Shown here in pieces: positions 8,715-15,664 of a stretch of 64,000 bases of DNA. Origin of the DNA: Flavobacterium sp. WC2421 (GTDB taxonomy: Bacteria > Bacteroidota > Bacteroidia > Flavobacteriales > Flavobacteriaceae); NCBI RefSeq assembly GCF_040822115.1, contig NZ_CP162004.1:2666001-2730000 (forward strand), read 5' to 3'. A program made the position numbers and the translations under genes. Position 1 is the stretch's first letter, and each line of letters opens with the position of its first letter. The notes beneath the pieces were generated by a model. The model worked only from the letters and a program-made list of their open reading frames with translations. It was not told the origin of the DNA and did no database searches.

Positions 8715-9173
8715 TTATTGATTATTTTTCTTCAATCCAAAGCCAACTGGAACTTTCAAAATTCCTTTTTCATAAATGTTCATATACAATAGAATAGGTT
8801 TTTTTAAACCATCCCATTTTACTTCATATACATCAAGAAATCCTGCACCCATTTCGCTTCTTTTTGTTGGGAATGGACAACAACTTTCTAATTTACTAAA
8901 GCTTATTTTTTCCCCTTTTGGTCCAGTTAAGGCATTCAAAAAACGTTCTTGATTGATGGTTTCATTTCGCGTGCTATAATAAAATACATTGATCGGATAA
9001 TCTTTATCATATCCGTATTTTTTGTCTTTACTATACTCGGTAATTACAAAAGTATTATCAGAGGTTAATTTTGGAATTGGGGCATTATCATCAACGTTTT
9101 TCAAAGTTGACTTGGTACTTACACATGAAATGGCAAATGATACTAATGCAAAATAAAGCAGGACTTTTTTCAT
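8715..9173 (-). CDS. Small lipoprotein upstream of kdsA, function unknown
   Basis: Protein of 152 aa with a lipoprotein signal (hydrophobic run, then FAISC with Cys17). The mature protein is a compact mixed fold with a paired cysteine (ESCCPF, about 97-98). Related flavobacterial proteins are, as I recall, often listed as 2-dehydro-3-deoxyphosphooctonate aldolase. That name looks carried over from the neighbouring kdsA: this protein has no PEP-binding or TIM-barrel motif and is far too short. The lipid anchor suggests the inner face of the outer membrane. A minus-strand TATATTTG box lies at 9214-9221, 41 bases upstream. Biochemical role unknown. Confidence 0.8.
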   Translation of the reverse strand: MKKVLLYFALVSFAISCVSTKSTLKNVDDNAPIPKLTSDNTFVITEYSKDKKYGYDKDYPINVFYYSTRNETINQERFLNALTGPKGEKISFSKLESCCPFPTKRSEMGAGFLDVYEVKWDGLKKPILLYMNIYEKGILKVPVGFGLKKNNQ

Positions 9174-9279
9174 GATTGTGATGAAATTAGATTCTTTTAA
9201 ATTTATTGTAGTACAAATATACTGAGAACTATATAGGGGATTACTACTACAATAAATATTTGTGATGAAATTCTTAGAA

Positions 9280-9306
9280 TTGTAAATAGTAGAATCCTTA
9301 CTTTTG
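9280..9306 (+). promoter_or_regulatory. Putative promoter of split YeeE genes
   Basis: TTG (9280-9282), a 16-base spacer, then TACTTTTG (9299-9306). This resembles the flavobacterial -33 TTG / -7 TAnnTTTG promoter and lies 19 bases before the ATG. Confidence 0.6.
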
Positions 9307-9325
9307 CATCAAAATAGAATTAATT

Positions 9326-9883
9326 ATGGGTATCTTTTTTCAAACTTGGCCTTGGTACATATCTGGTTTTTTAATTGGATTGATCATGCTATGTTTAACT
9401 TATTTTGGTAAATCGTTCGGAATGTCATCTAATCTTCGGTCAATGTGTACGATATTAGGGGCAGGGAAGCGCACTGCTTTTTTTGACTTTGACTGGAAAT
9501 CACAGCGATGGAATTTAGTTGTAGTTTTAGGTGCTATGTTAGGTGGTTTTGTAGCAGTACATTTCATGAGTGATCCATCAAATGTTTCAATTAACCCTAA
9601 GACTATTGAGCAATTAGCTCAACTAGGAATTGATGCTCCAAATGGGAAGTTAGTTCCTGATTCACTCTTTGGCCCTCAAGTTTTTCAATCACCCAAAAGT
9701 ATCCTGATTCTTCTTATTGGTGGTCTACTTATTGGTTTTGGTACTAGATATGCCGGTGGATGTACCTCTGGGCATGCTATTTCGGGATTGAGTAATTTAC
9801 AAATTCCTTCTTTAAAAGCAGTTATTGGTTTTTTTGTTGGTGGTTTAATTATGGCTTATTTTATATTCCCATTAATTTTTTAG
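9326..9883 (+). CDS. YeeE/YedE sulfur-transport family protein, N-terminal half
   Basis: Inner-membrane protein of 185 aa with about four to five TM segments and the YeeE/YedE (DUF395) signature. Conserved-looking cysteines are C41 in LRSMCTILG and C146 in AGGCTSGHAISG. In the single-chain thiosulfate importer TsuA (YeeE), conserved cysteines line the path and bind thiosulfate. Here the family's two repeats are on separate genes: the second half begins 3 bases downstream. The pair probably forms a heterodimer importing thiosulfate or a related sulfur species. No rhodanese or sulfurtransferase gene is adjacent, so the substrate is inferred from the family only. Confidence 0.9.
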   Translation: MGIFFQTWPWYISGFLIGLIMLCLTYFGKSFGMSSNLRSMCTILGAGKRTAFFDFDWKSQRWNLVVVLGAMLGGFVAVHFMSDPSNVSINPKTIEQLAQLGIDAPNGKLVPDSLFGPQVFQSPKSILILLIGGLLIGFGTRYAGGCTSGHAISGLSNLQIPSLKAVIGFFVGGLIMAYFIFPLIF

Positions 9884-9886
9884 AAA

Positions 9887-10300
9887 ATGAAAGTATTAAA
9901 ATATTTATTAGTTGGTTTTGTATTCGGAATTGTATTAACAAAGTCGGAAGCCGTTTCTTGGTACCGAATTTATGAAATGTTTCAGTTTCAATCTTTCCAT
10001 ATGTACGGAATCATTATGGTCGCAATTGGTACGGGTGTTATTGGTATCCAAATTATAAAAAGAAAAAACATTAAAGACATAAAAGGGAGGCCAATTGAAA
10101 TTGTAGATAAAGAACCGGGATCAATCCGCTACTGGGTTGGTGGTATTTTATTTGGATTGGGTTGGGCATTAGTTGGTGCTTGTCCAGGACCTATTTATAT
10201 ATTATTAGGAGCTGGTTTTTGGAGTATTCTTATTGTGCTTTTTGGCGCTTTATTTGGAACGTATTTGTATGGCGTTTTTAAAGATAAATTACCTCATTAA
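9887..10300 (+). CDS. YeeE/YedE family protein, C-terminal half (DUF6691-like)
   Basis: Membrane protein of 137 aa with four TM segments. The C-terminal LVGACPGPIYILLGAG motif, with C99, mirrors the GGCTSGH motif of the upstream partner. It starts 3 bases after that gene's stop, a spacing that points to translational coupling and a 1:1 complex. A terminator overlaps the very end of the convergent lysoplasmalogenase gene downstream. See the partner for the likely thiosulfate-type substrate. Confidence 0.88.
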   Translation: MKVLKYLLVGFVFGIVLTKSEAVSWYRIYEMFQFQSFHMYGIIMVAIGTGVIGIQIIKRKNIKDIKGRPIEIVDKEPGSIRYWVGGILFGLGWALVGACPGPIYILLGAGFWSILIVLFGALFGTYLYGVFKDKLPH

Positions 10301-10323
10301 CATTTATTATAATTGCATTATTG

Positions 10324-10360
10324 ATAGCATTTTCTATAAAAAGGGAATGCTATTTTTTTT
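10324..10360 (+). terminator. Terminator after split YeeE pair
   Basis: ATAGCATT pairs with AATGCTAT and is followed by eight or more T. It overlaps the last codons of the convergent gene at 10334. Confidence 0.7.
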
Positions 10361-11020
10361 ATTTAATTTTAAAATTCCCACTACAATCAAATATTGAGCA
10401 ATTAGATAGGTTATCATAATGAAAAATGAACTCATTACTATAGGGGTATAAAACTTATTGAACGCCAAAATACTATCTGAAGTTACAAAAGCGATTGCAC
10501 CAATCAAAATGTACCAGTTGCCTGGTTCTTCCCAGTTCAAAAAACCTTTATAGGCAAATAAAAGCATGGTAGAAATAACTAGAGCATACACAAATACAGG
10601 TATTGTTAAATCACCTAGATTGGGTAGTAGAATAGAAATCATAATGATTAAGTACATTATAATTGTAGTAACTCCAATCCAGAATACCGCTTTATTTTTT
10701 CTGTTTTTATATCTTAATTGTTTATTAAATAGTAATATATAGATAATATGTGAGATTAAAAAAGCAATTAATCCTACTATGAAAAATAGTTCGTCACGAT
10801 CTGCAAAAAGGAGAATGATGTCTCCAAACCATGAAAAAGTTAATGCTGCTAAAAGGTATTTTTTAGAAGAAAACGCTCCACTAAAATAAACTCCTAAAAT
10901 AAGAAACGGAAGCAAAAGGGGTTTCATAAACCAAGCAATTGATTCTTGATCAACAAGGAGAAGGAGTAAATAAACAATACTTAAACCCAAATATCCAATT
11001 AATAATTTATTATTTTTCAT
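10334..11020 (-). CDS. Lysoplasmalogenase (YhhN/TMEM86 family)
   Basis: Integral membrane protein of 228 aa with about eight TM helices, the size and pattern of the YhhN family. Motifs include SWFGDIILLF near residue 65 and GAIAFVTSDSILAFNKF near 175-190, with the Asp residues conserved in TMEM86-type enzymes. Family members hydrolyse the vinyl-ether bond of lysoplasmalogens, giving a fatty aldehyde and a glycerophospho head group. The gene starts 9 bases after an alkylglycerol-monooxygenase-like gene, also an ether-lipid-cleaving family, so the two probably form one functional unit. The enzyme assignment is by family; activity in this organism is inferred. Confidence 0.85.
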   Translation of the reverse strand: MKNNKLLIGYLGLSIVYLLLLLVDQESIAWFMKPLLLPFLILGVYFSGAFSSKKYLLAALTFSWFGDIILLFADRDELFFIVGLIAFLISHIIYILLFNKQLRYKNRKNKAVFWIGVTTIIMYLIIMISILLPNLGDLTIPVFVYALVISTMLLFAYKGFLNWEEPGNWYILIGAIAFVTSDSILAFNKFYTPIVMSSFFIMITYLIAQYLIVVGILKLNKKNSIPFL

Positions 11021-11029
11021 GTTATGAGT

Positions 11030-12301
11030 TTATAAGTTAACAGATACAGCACTTTTTATTTTGAAATCAAATAGCGTAAAATAAATTGCTATTCCCAATG
11101 AAAATAGGAGGTAAGTAATTATTATATAATTACCCATAGGTAAAATAGAATTTAGTCCAAACCAATCTCCAAAGTAAATTAAAATCCCAAGACCAAATAA
11201 CAATCGGAAGGTTTCCCAATAGATTGAAAATCTATTTTTATCCATTAATTCCGTATAGCTGAAAATAGTTATAAAAATAAAAAATCCATAAATAAAGATA
11301 TTGGGCAAACCTATTTGGGCTATATTGTTAAATAAATAGCTAACAAATAGTAAAGTAATCAGTGCTTGAATAATAGACCAACTAATTAATTTAGTTGAGT
11401 TCTCGGCACCATATTTTTTAAAATTATAAACATCTGATATTTTTTTTACTGGATATTTTTCTTCAAAATGCTCTGGTCGCCAGCCAGTGGGTTTAAACCA
11501 AATTGTCAATTTGTCTTTCCAGCTTTCGGTACGCCAAGCATCCATAATTAATAGTCCTAAATGTTGATAATTTATTCGAATAGGGTTCCAAGTTCCGGCT
11601 GGTCTAGTTATTCCAAAAACGGGTGGTACTTCGTCTAATTCTTCTTGAAAAGTACCAAACCATTTGTCCCAAATAATAAAAATTTGTGAATGATTTTTAT
11701 CAAGATATTCTGGATTTATAGCGTGATGAACTCGATGATGTGATGGAGTTACAAGGACATGCTCTAAAAACCCCATTTTTTTAATATGTTTTGTGTGGTA
11801 CCAAAATTGTAAAAATAGTTGAATAGGTAGTGTTATTGCAATTACTTTAGCAGGAACGCCCAGAAGTGCTGCTGGAATAAGTATAAAAGTAAATAGATTA
11901 ATAAAACTGGAAACCGTTTGACGTAAAGCACAAGCTAGGTTAAACTCCTCACTACTATGATGTATAGCATGTTTATTCCAGAAAAAATTTACTTGATGGG
12001 ACAATCGATGGGTCCAGTATCCATAAAAATCGATGACAATAAAAGCTACTAAATAGGTTGCAATAGTATTTTCAATATGATAAATAGCTATTTTTGAAAC
12101 GATCCATTCATAAGAAATAAAAGTAATACTAAGTCCTAATACATCTTTAACTGCGTTTGTAATTCCGGAACTAATACTGGAAACGCTGTCCATTAATGGA
12201 ACATGATTCTCCCCTTTGTATAAATCATACATTTTTTCAATAATAATTAGTACCAAAAAAAGAGGCATCGCAATGATTAATATTTTACCATATTCTTCCA
12301 T
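11030..12301 (-). CDS. Fatty acid hydroxylase / sterol desaturase family protein, alkylglycerol monooxygenase-like
   Basis: Membrane di-iron hydroxylase of 423 aa. Histidine boxes are visible: HRLSH (98-102), HAIHH (111-115), a central H169/H172 and HHRVHH (188-193), with NH at 203-204. TM helices lie at the N-terminus and a hydrophobic C-terminal block spans about 305-415. The length and the long C-terminal membrane part resemble the TMEM195/AGMO branch, which cleaves alkylglycerols by hydroxylating the ether carbon. Sterol C4/C5 desaturases are shorter. Pairing with a lysoplasmalogenase supports ether-lipid turnover. In animals AGMO needs tetrahydrobiopterin; a cofactor here is not evident. 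The start codon lies 7 bases from a 17-bp palindrome. Confidence 0.86.
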   Translation of the reverse strand: MEEYGKILIIAMPLFLVLIIIEKMYDLYKGENHVPLMDSVSSISSGITNAVKDVLGLSITFISYEWIVSKIAIYHIENTIATYLVAFIVIDFYGYWTHRLSHQVNFFWNKHAIHHSSEEFNLACALRQTVSSFINLFTFILIPAALLGVPAKVIAITLPIQLFLQFWYHTKHIKKMGFLEHVLVTPSHHRVHHAINPEYLDKNHSQIFIIWDKWFGTFQEELDEVPPVFGITRPAGTWNPIRINYQHLGLLIMDAWRTESWKDKLTIWFKPTGWRPEHFEEKYPVKKISDVYNFKKYGAENSTKLISWSIIQALITLLFVSYLFNNIAQIGLPNIFIYGFFIFITIFSYTELMDKNRFSIYWETFRLLFGLGILIYFGDWFGLNSILPMGNYIIITYLLFSLGIAIYFTLFDFKIKSAVSVNL

Positions 12302-12308
12302 AAAAAAA

Positions 12309-12349
12309 AACGTTCTATTTTATTCAAATATAGAATAAAATAGAACGTT
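12309..12349 (-). terminator. 17-bp palindrome before the ether-lipid operon (terminator and/or operator)
   Basis: AACGTTCTATTTTATTC (12309-12325) is perfectly complementary to 12333-12349 around a 7-base spacer. On the minus strand it lies 51 bases past the clpS stop and is followed by a T run, so it can end clpS transcripts. It also abuts the start codon at 12301, and its spacer holds a promoter-like box. Confidence 0.7.
12325..12332 (-). promoter_or_regulatory. Putative -7 box inside the palindrome loop
   Basis: TATATTTG on the minus strand fits TAnnTTTG exactly. It sits in the spacer of the 17-bp palindrome, 23 bases before the desaturase start. No -33 TTG is seen, so activator help or coincidence is possible. 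Confidence 0.45.
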
Positions 12350-12400
12350 TAATGAATTATCGTTAAATAAAAAGCTATTTAATTGCCTTATTGTTTGAAA

Positions 12401-12676
12401 TCAAACAATTTCAGCACTTAATCCTGCTTCTAGTAATTGTGTACATTGTGGTTTCAATTTATCAATAGGTCCTGTTTTCACAGTACATTTCCCATTATAA
12501 TGTACAATTAAAGAACATTGTTCCGCTTGTTCAGGTGTATGTTCACAAACACGCATTAGAGTGTCGATTACATGGTCAAAAGTATTTACATCATCATTAT
12601 ACACGATAATTTCGTTGTTTAATGTAGGTGCTTCTTTTCGACTTACTTTTTCTCTTATTTTTTCTTTAGTACTCAT
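12401..12676 (-). CDS. clpS: ATP-dependent Clp protease adaptor ClpS
   Basis: Small cytoplasmic adaptor (91 aa) that binds N-degron substrates and hands them to ClpAP. After a charged N-terminal tail the core shows IIVYNDDVNTFDHVIDTLMR (about 23-42), the peptide-pocket region, then the CEHTPEQAEQCSLIVHYNGK helix/strand containing the conserved His. It lies 40 bases downstream of prmA on the same strand. This order (tpiA, prmA, clpS) is familiar from other Bacteroidetes. Length is normal. Confidence 0.97.
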   Translation of the reverse strand: MSTKEKIREKVSRKEAPTLNNEIIVYNDDVNTFDHVIDTLMRVCEHTPEQAEQCSLIVHYNGKCTVKTGPIDKLKPQCTQLLEAGLSAEIV

Positions 12677-12716
12677 TTTGTAGGTTTTTGTACTTTCGTT
12701 ATTAATAAAACTAATA

Positions 12717-13550
12717 CTAATTTACGTATTTTAATGAAACCCAGTTATTTCTTTCAAATTTTTTAACATAAGTTAACCCTTTTTCTGTACATGAAGCATC
12801 TATAAAAGGGATGTCTTCCGTGTAAAAACCACTTAAAAGAAGGGTTCCTTTTGGATTTAGACAATCTACGTACGCTTGCATATCGTTCAACAAAATATTT
12901 CGATTGATATTGGCAATGATTAAATCATATTTTTTTCCTTCTAATAATGAAGCTTCACCTTCATAAACTGTAATGTGTTTGCAGTGGTTGCGCTCTGCAT
13001 TTTCAATAGAATTCAAGTAACACCAGTTATCGATATCTATTGCATCGATAGGTTGCGCCCCTTTCATTTCAGCAAGAATTGCTAAAATAGCAGTTCCACA
13101 TCCCATATCTAGGGTTTTCATACCAGTTACGTCAATTTCTAATAAATGTTGAATCATCATATGTGTAGTTTCATGATGACCTGTACCAAAACTCATTTTT
13201 GGTTCAATTAAGATATCAAATTCAGCATCCGTTTTTGGGTGAAAAGGTGCACGTACATGACAGTTTCCTTCTACATCGATAGGTTCAAAATTCTTTTCCC
13301 ATTCCTCATTCCAGTTAACTTGATCTATTTCTTCAAAGGTATAGTCAATTTCAAATTCTTCCGATTTTAAAATATTGATGTTCTCCAGAATCATTTCATC
13401 CCATAAATCTTTTTGTACAAAAGCGGATATACCAGATTCAGTTTCAGTAAAACTTTCAAAAGCAGTTTCACCTAACTCTGCAATTAATATTTCTGAACCC
13501 AATTCTTTTGGTTCAATTGTAAAATGGTATCCTATATAAATATTTGACAT
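12717..13550 (-). CDS. prmA: Ribosomal protein L11 methyltransferase PrmA
   Basis: SAM-dependent enzyme that trimethylates ribosomal protein uL11 on lysines and the N-terminus. The 277 aa are of normal length. The N-terminal substrate-binding domain covers about 1-105, with a linker and a class I methyltransferase domain after it. Motifs are FGTGHHETTHMM (121-132) and DMGCGTAILAILA (148-160), then IDIDNWCY and IIANINRNILL (the NPPY-like position). It is preceded on the minus strand by a TACCTTTG box 15 bases upstream and by the tpiA terminator, so it probably starts its own prmA-clpS unit. Confidence 0.97.
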   Translation of the reverse strand: MSNIYIGYHFTIEPKELGSEILIAELGETAFESFTETESGISAFVQKDLWDEMILENINILKSEEFEIDYTFEEIDQVNWNEEWEKNFEPIDVEGNCHVRAPFHPKTDAEFDILIEPKMSFGTGHHETTHMMIQHLLEIDVTGMKTLDMGCGTAILAILAEMKGAQPIDAIDIDNWCYLNSIENAERNHCKHITVYEGEASLLEGKKYDLIIANINRNILLNDMQAYVDCLNPKGTLLLSGFYTEDIPFIDASCTEKGLTYVKKFERNNWVSLKYVN

Positions 13551-13564
13551 GTTTAATTTTTTTG

Positions 13565-13572
13565 CAAAGGTA
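13565..13572 (-). promoter_or_regulatory. Putative -7 box of prmA
   Basis: TACCTTTG on the minus strand matches TAnnTTTG. It lies 15 bases before the prmA start and just past the tpiA terminator. Confidence 0.5.
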
Positions 13573-13604
13573 GTATTTCTCTTTTTATGGAATTATATAA
13601 AAAT

Positions 13605-13640
13605 AAAAAAAGCGGTAAAATACATTTTACCGCTTTTTTA
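13605..13640 (-). terminator. Terminator after tpiA
   Basis: A perfect stem of A-rich AGCGGTAAAA against TTTTACCGCT with loop TACA. T runs occur on both strands, 17 bases past the tpiA stop. Confidence 0.85.
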
Positions 13641-13656
13641 ATATGTTAATTTTATT

Positions 13657-14409
13657 TTAGATTGCATTTACAATTGCAACAAAATCATCAGCTTTTAATG
13701 CAGCACCACCAATAAGACCACCGTCTACATCTGGTTTAGAGAAAATTTCTTTTGCATTTTCTGGTTTAACGCTACCTCCATAAAGGATTGAAACATCTTC
13801 AGCAATATCACTTCCGAAAGCTTTGCGAACCGTTTCTCTAATGAATTCATGCATTTCTTGTGCTTGTTCTGGTGAAGCAGTTTCTCCAGTTCCTATTGCC
13901 CATACTGGCTCATAAGCCAAAACAACATGTTCCCAATCTTTTGCTTCGATTTGGAACAATCCATCTCTTAGTTGGTTTTCAACAATGTTGAAATGGTTTT
14001 GAGATTGACGATCTTTCAATTCTTCTCCAAAACAGAAAATAACCATCATGTCATGCTCTAAAGCAGTATTTACTTTACTTGCAATTAAAGCATCCGTTTC
14101 ATTGAAAATAGCTCTACGCTCAGAGTGTCCAAGTATAACAATATCTACACCAACACTTTTTAACATATCTGCTGAAATTTCACCTGTAAAAGCGCCACTT
14201 TCTGCTTGATGTACATTTTGTGCAGCAACGTCGATATTAGTAAACTGTAAATGATCAACTGCTGAAGCTAGATTTACGAATGTAGGAGCTACAATAACTT
14301 TAGCATCTGTATCAGTAGGTATTTTAGCAATTAATTCATTCAATAAATCTTCTGTTTGCTCTGCATTTTTATGCATTTTCCAGTTTCCTGCAACTATCTT
14401 TTTTCTCAT
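13657..14409 (-). CDS. tpiA: Triose-phosphate isomerase
   Basis: Interconverts dihydroxyacetone phosphate and glyceraldehyde 3-phosphate in glycolysis and gluconeogenesis. TIM barrel of 250 aa. Catalytic residues are visible: N9 and K11 in GNWKMHK, H95 in LGHSERR and E167 in AYEPVWAIGTG (loop 6). The phosphate-binding GGSVKPEN is near the end. It is the last gene of a likely minus-strand run with the TlpA lipoprotein upstream (53-base gap). A strong terminator follows. Confidence 0.99.
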   Translation of the reverse strand: MRKKIVAGNWKMHKNAEQTEDLLNELIAKIPTDTDAKVIVAPTFVNLASAVDHLQFTNIDVAAQNVHQAESGAFTGEISADMLKSVGVDIVILGHSERRAIFNETDALIASKVNTALEHDMMVIFCFGEELKDRQSQNHFNIVENQLRDGLFQIEAKDWEHVVLAYEPVWAIGTGETASPEQAQEMHEFIRETVRKAFGSDIAEDVSILYGGSVKPENAKEIFSKPDVDGGLIGGAALKADDFVAIVNAI

Positions 14410-14462
14410 TTTAGTTTGTATTATATTTCAATATTTGTTTTTAGTTCTTTATTGTGTAACGT

Positions 14463-14957
14463 TTATTTTAATTTAGCTAATGTGGCATTGATTTTATCAA
14501 AATCAGTTTCAATTGCTCGGTATAAAACTATTTTTCCTGTTTTGTCAAGGATAATATATCTTGGAATCCAATCTAAATCAATAGCATTTCCAAAAACACC
14601 TTTCATTTGATCATTAGCCATATAATGATCCCCTTTAAGTTCGTGTTTTTCAATTCCTGCGATCCATTTATCAGCTGTTTTGTCCATTGAAATGAATATG
14701 TAGGCTACATCAGGATTTTTGGCTTGTAATTCTTTTATTTTTGGCATTGCTTTTACACAGTCACCACACCAGGAAGCCCAAATTTCAATAACTACCGTTT
14801 TTCCTTCCGCTTTTTTGATTATATCTTGAAAAGCTACTTGGTTTCCTTCTGGAGTTAATAATGTTTCAGATAATGCTTCTTTTGTAAATTCCGTTTTTTG
14901 TGCATTTGAACATGAAAATGTAGCGAATGCAACGAATAGAGCCAGTATTTTTTTCAT
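14463..14957 (-). CDS. TlpA-family thioredoxin-like lipoprotein
   Basis: Thiol-disulfide oxidoreductase of 164 aa. The lipobox is FATFSC with Cys16, so it is probably anchored in the envelope. The thioredoxin fold has an active site WASWCGDC (C64, C67), the cis-Pro region DWIPRYIILDKTGKI and a TlpA/AhpC-type insertion. It would reduce or isomerise disulfides in periplasmic proteins. It sits in a run with a DoxX/MauE-type membrane protein, which could hand electrons across the membrane. The reducing direction is inferred from the TlpA family. Confidence 0.92.
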   Translation of the reverse strand: MKKILALFVAFATFSCSNAQKTEFTKEALSETLLTPEGNQVAFQDIIKKAEGKTVVIEIWASWCGDCVKAMPKIKELQAKNPDVAYIFISMDKTADKWIAGIEKHELKGDHYMANDQMKGVFGNAIDLDWIPRYIILDKTGKIVLYRAIETDFDKINATLAKLK

Positions 14958-15100
14958 TAAATAAAAATTTTAGTAAAGTTAAACAAACAATTGGAAAGTA
15001 ATATATAGAATATCATTTTTTGAAAATAGAATTTGAAATTACAAAAACAATATCGATATAGTTAGTAAAAATAACAAAATAGACACAAAACGATTGAAAA

Positions 15101-15146
15101 AAGCCACGATGATTTGAGTTCATACGTGGCTTATTCGTTTTTTTTT
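15101..15146. terminator. Hairpin between TlpA and lipoprotein genes
   Basis: AAGCCACG (15101-15108) pairs with CGTGGCTT (15125-15132). T-rich tracts lie on both sides, 23 bases past the stop of the minus-strand lipoprotein gene. Confidence 0.6.
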
Positions 15147-15155
15147 CAGAATTAG

Positions 15156-15611
15156 TTACGGAACAAAAATTTTATAAATTCCTGTATTTTGATTGAATTC
15201 AAAATCAGAATTCTTTATGGCAACTTCATTAAATTCGGTGTAACTACAACCATCACTTATTCTGGATGCATCTACATATAAACTAAAAAGTGCTTTTTCT
15301 TGTATTGTAATAGAATAATTTATTTTTTCTGTTTTCCAACCAATAGTATGGATACTGATGATGTTTTGTCCGTTTTCCGCAATAAATGTAAAAGGCACTT
15401 TGCTATTGTTTGATAAGTCAATTATTGTAATTTGATTGGATTGATACGTTCCATTTGTGAATAGATTTTCTCCTGAAGTTTTATTTACAATTTCAAAATT
15501 AAAACCACTTGGTGGAGTGAAACATAATTTTCGATTTGATTCTAATTGATTGGTACATCCTACAAATACAACTATTAAGACTAGCAATAAAATTTTAAAT
15601 AAATTTTGCAT
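15156..15611 (-). CDS. Predicted lipoprotein, function unknown
   Basis: Protein of 151 aa with lipobox VVFVGC (Cys19) and an otherwise beta-rich sequence. NFEIVNKTSGENLFTNGTY suggests an immunoglobulin-like surface domain. I do not recognise a family. It lies between the BT_3928-type gene (53 bases upstream) and the TlpA lipoprotein. It has a cysteine near C-terminal residue 123 (SDGCSYTEF) besides the one in the N-terminal CFTPPSGF. Its place within a redox-flavoured run may be accidental, since a terminator follows it. Confidence 0.7.
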   Translation of the reverse strand: MQNLFKILLLVLIVVFVGCTNQLESNRKLCFTPPSGFNFEIVNKTSGENLFTNGTYQSNQITIIDLSNNSKVPFTFIAENGQNIISIHTIGWKTEKINYSITIQEKALFSLYVDASRISDGCSYTEFNEVAIKNSDFEFNQNTGIYKIFVP

Positions 15612-15664
15612 AAATTATTTTTTTTAAAGAATCAAATTAATAGCAATTTGTAAAACCTATATTA

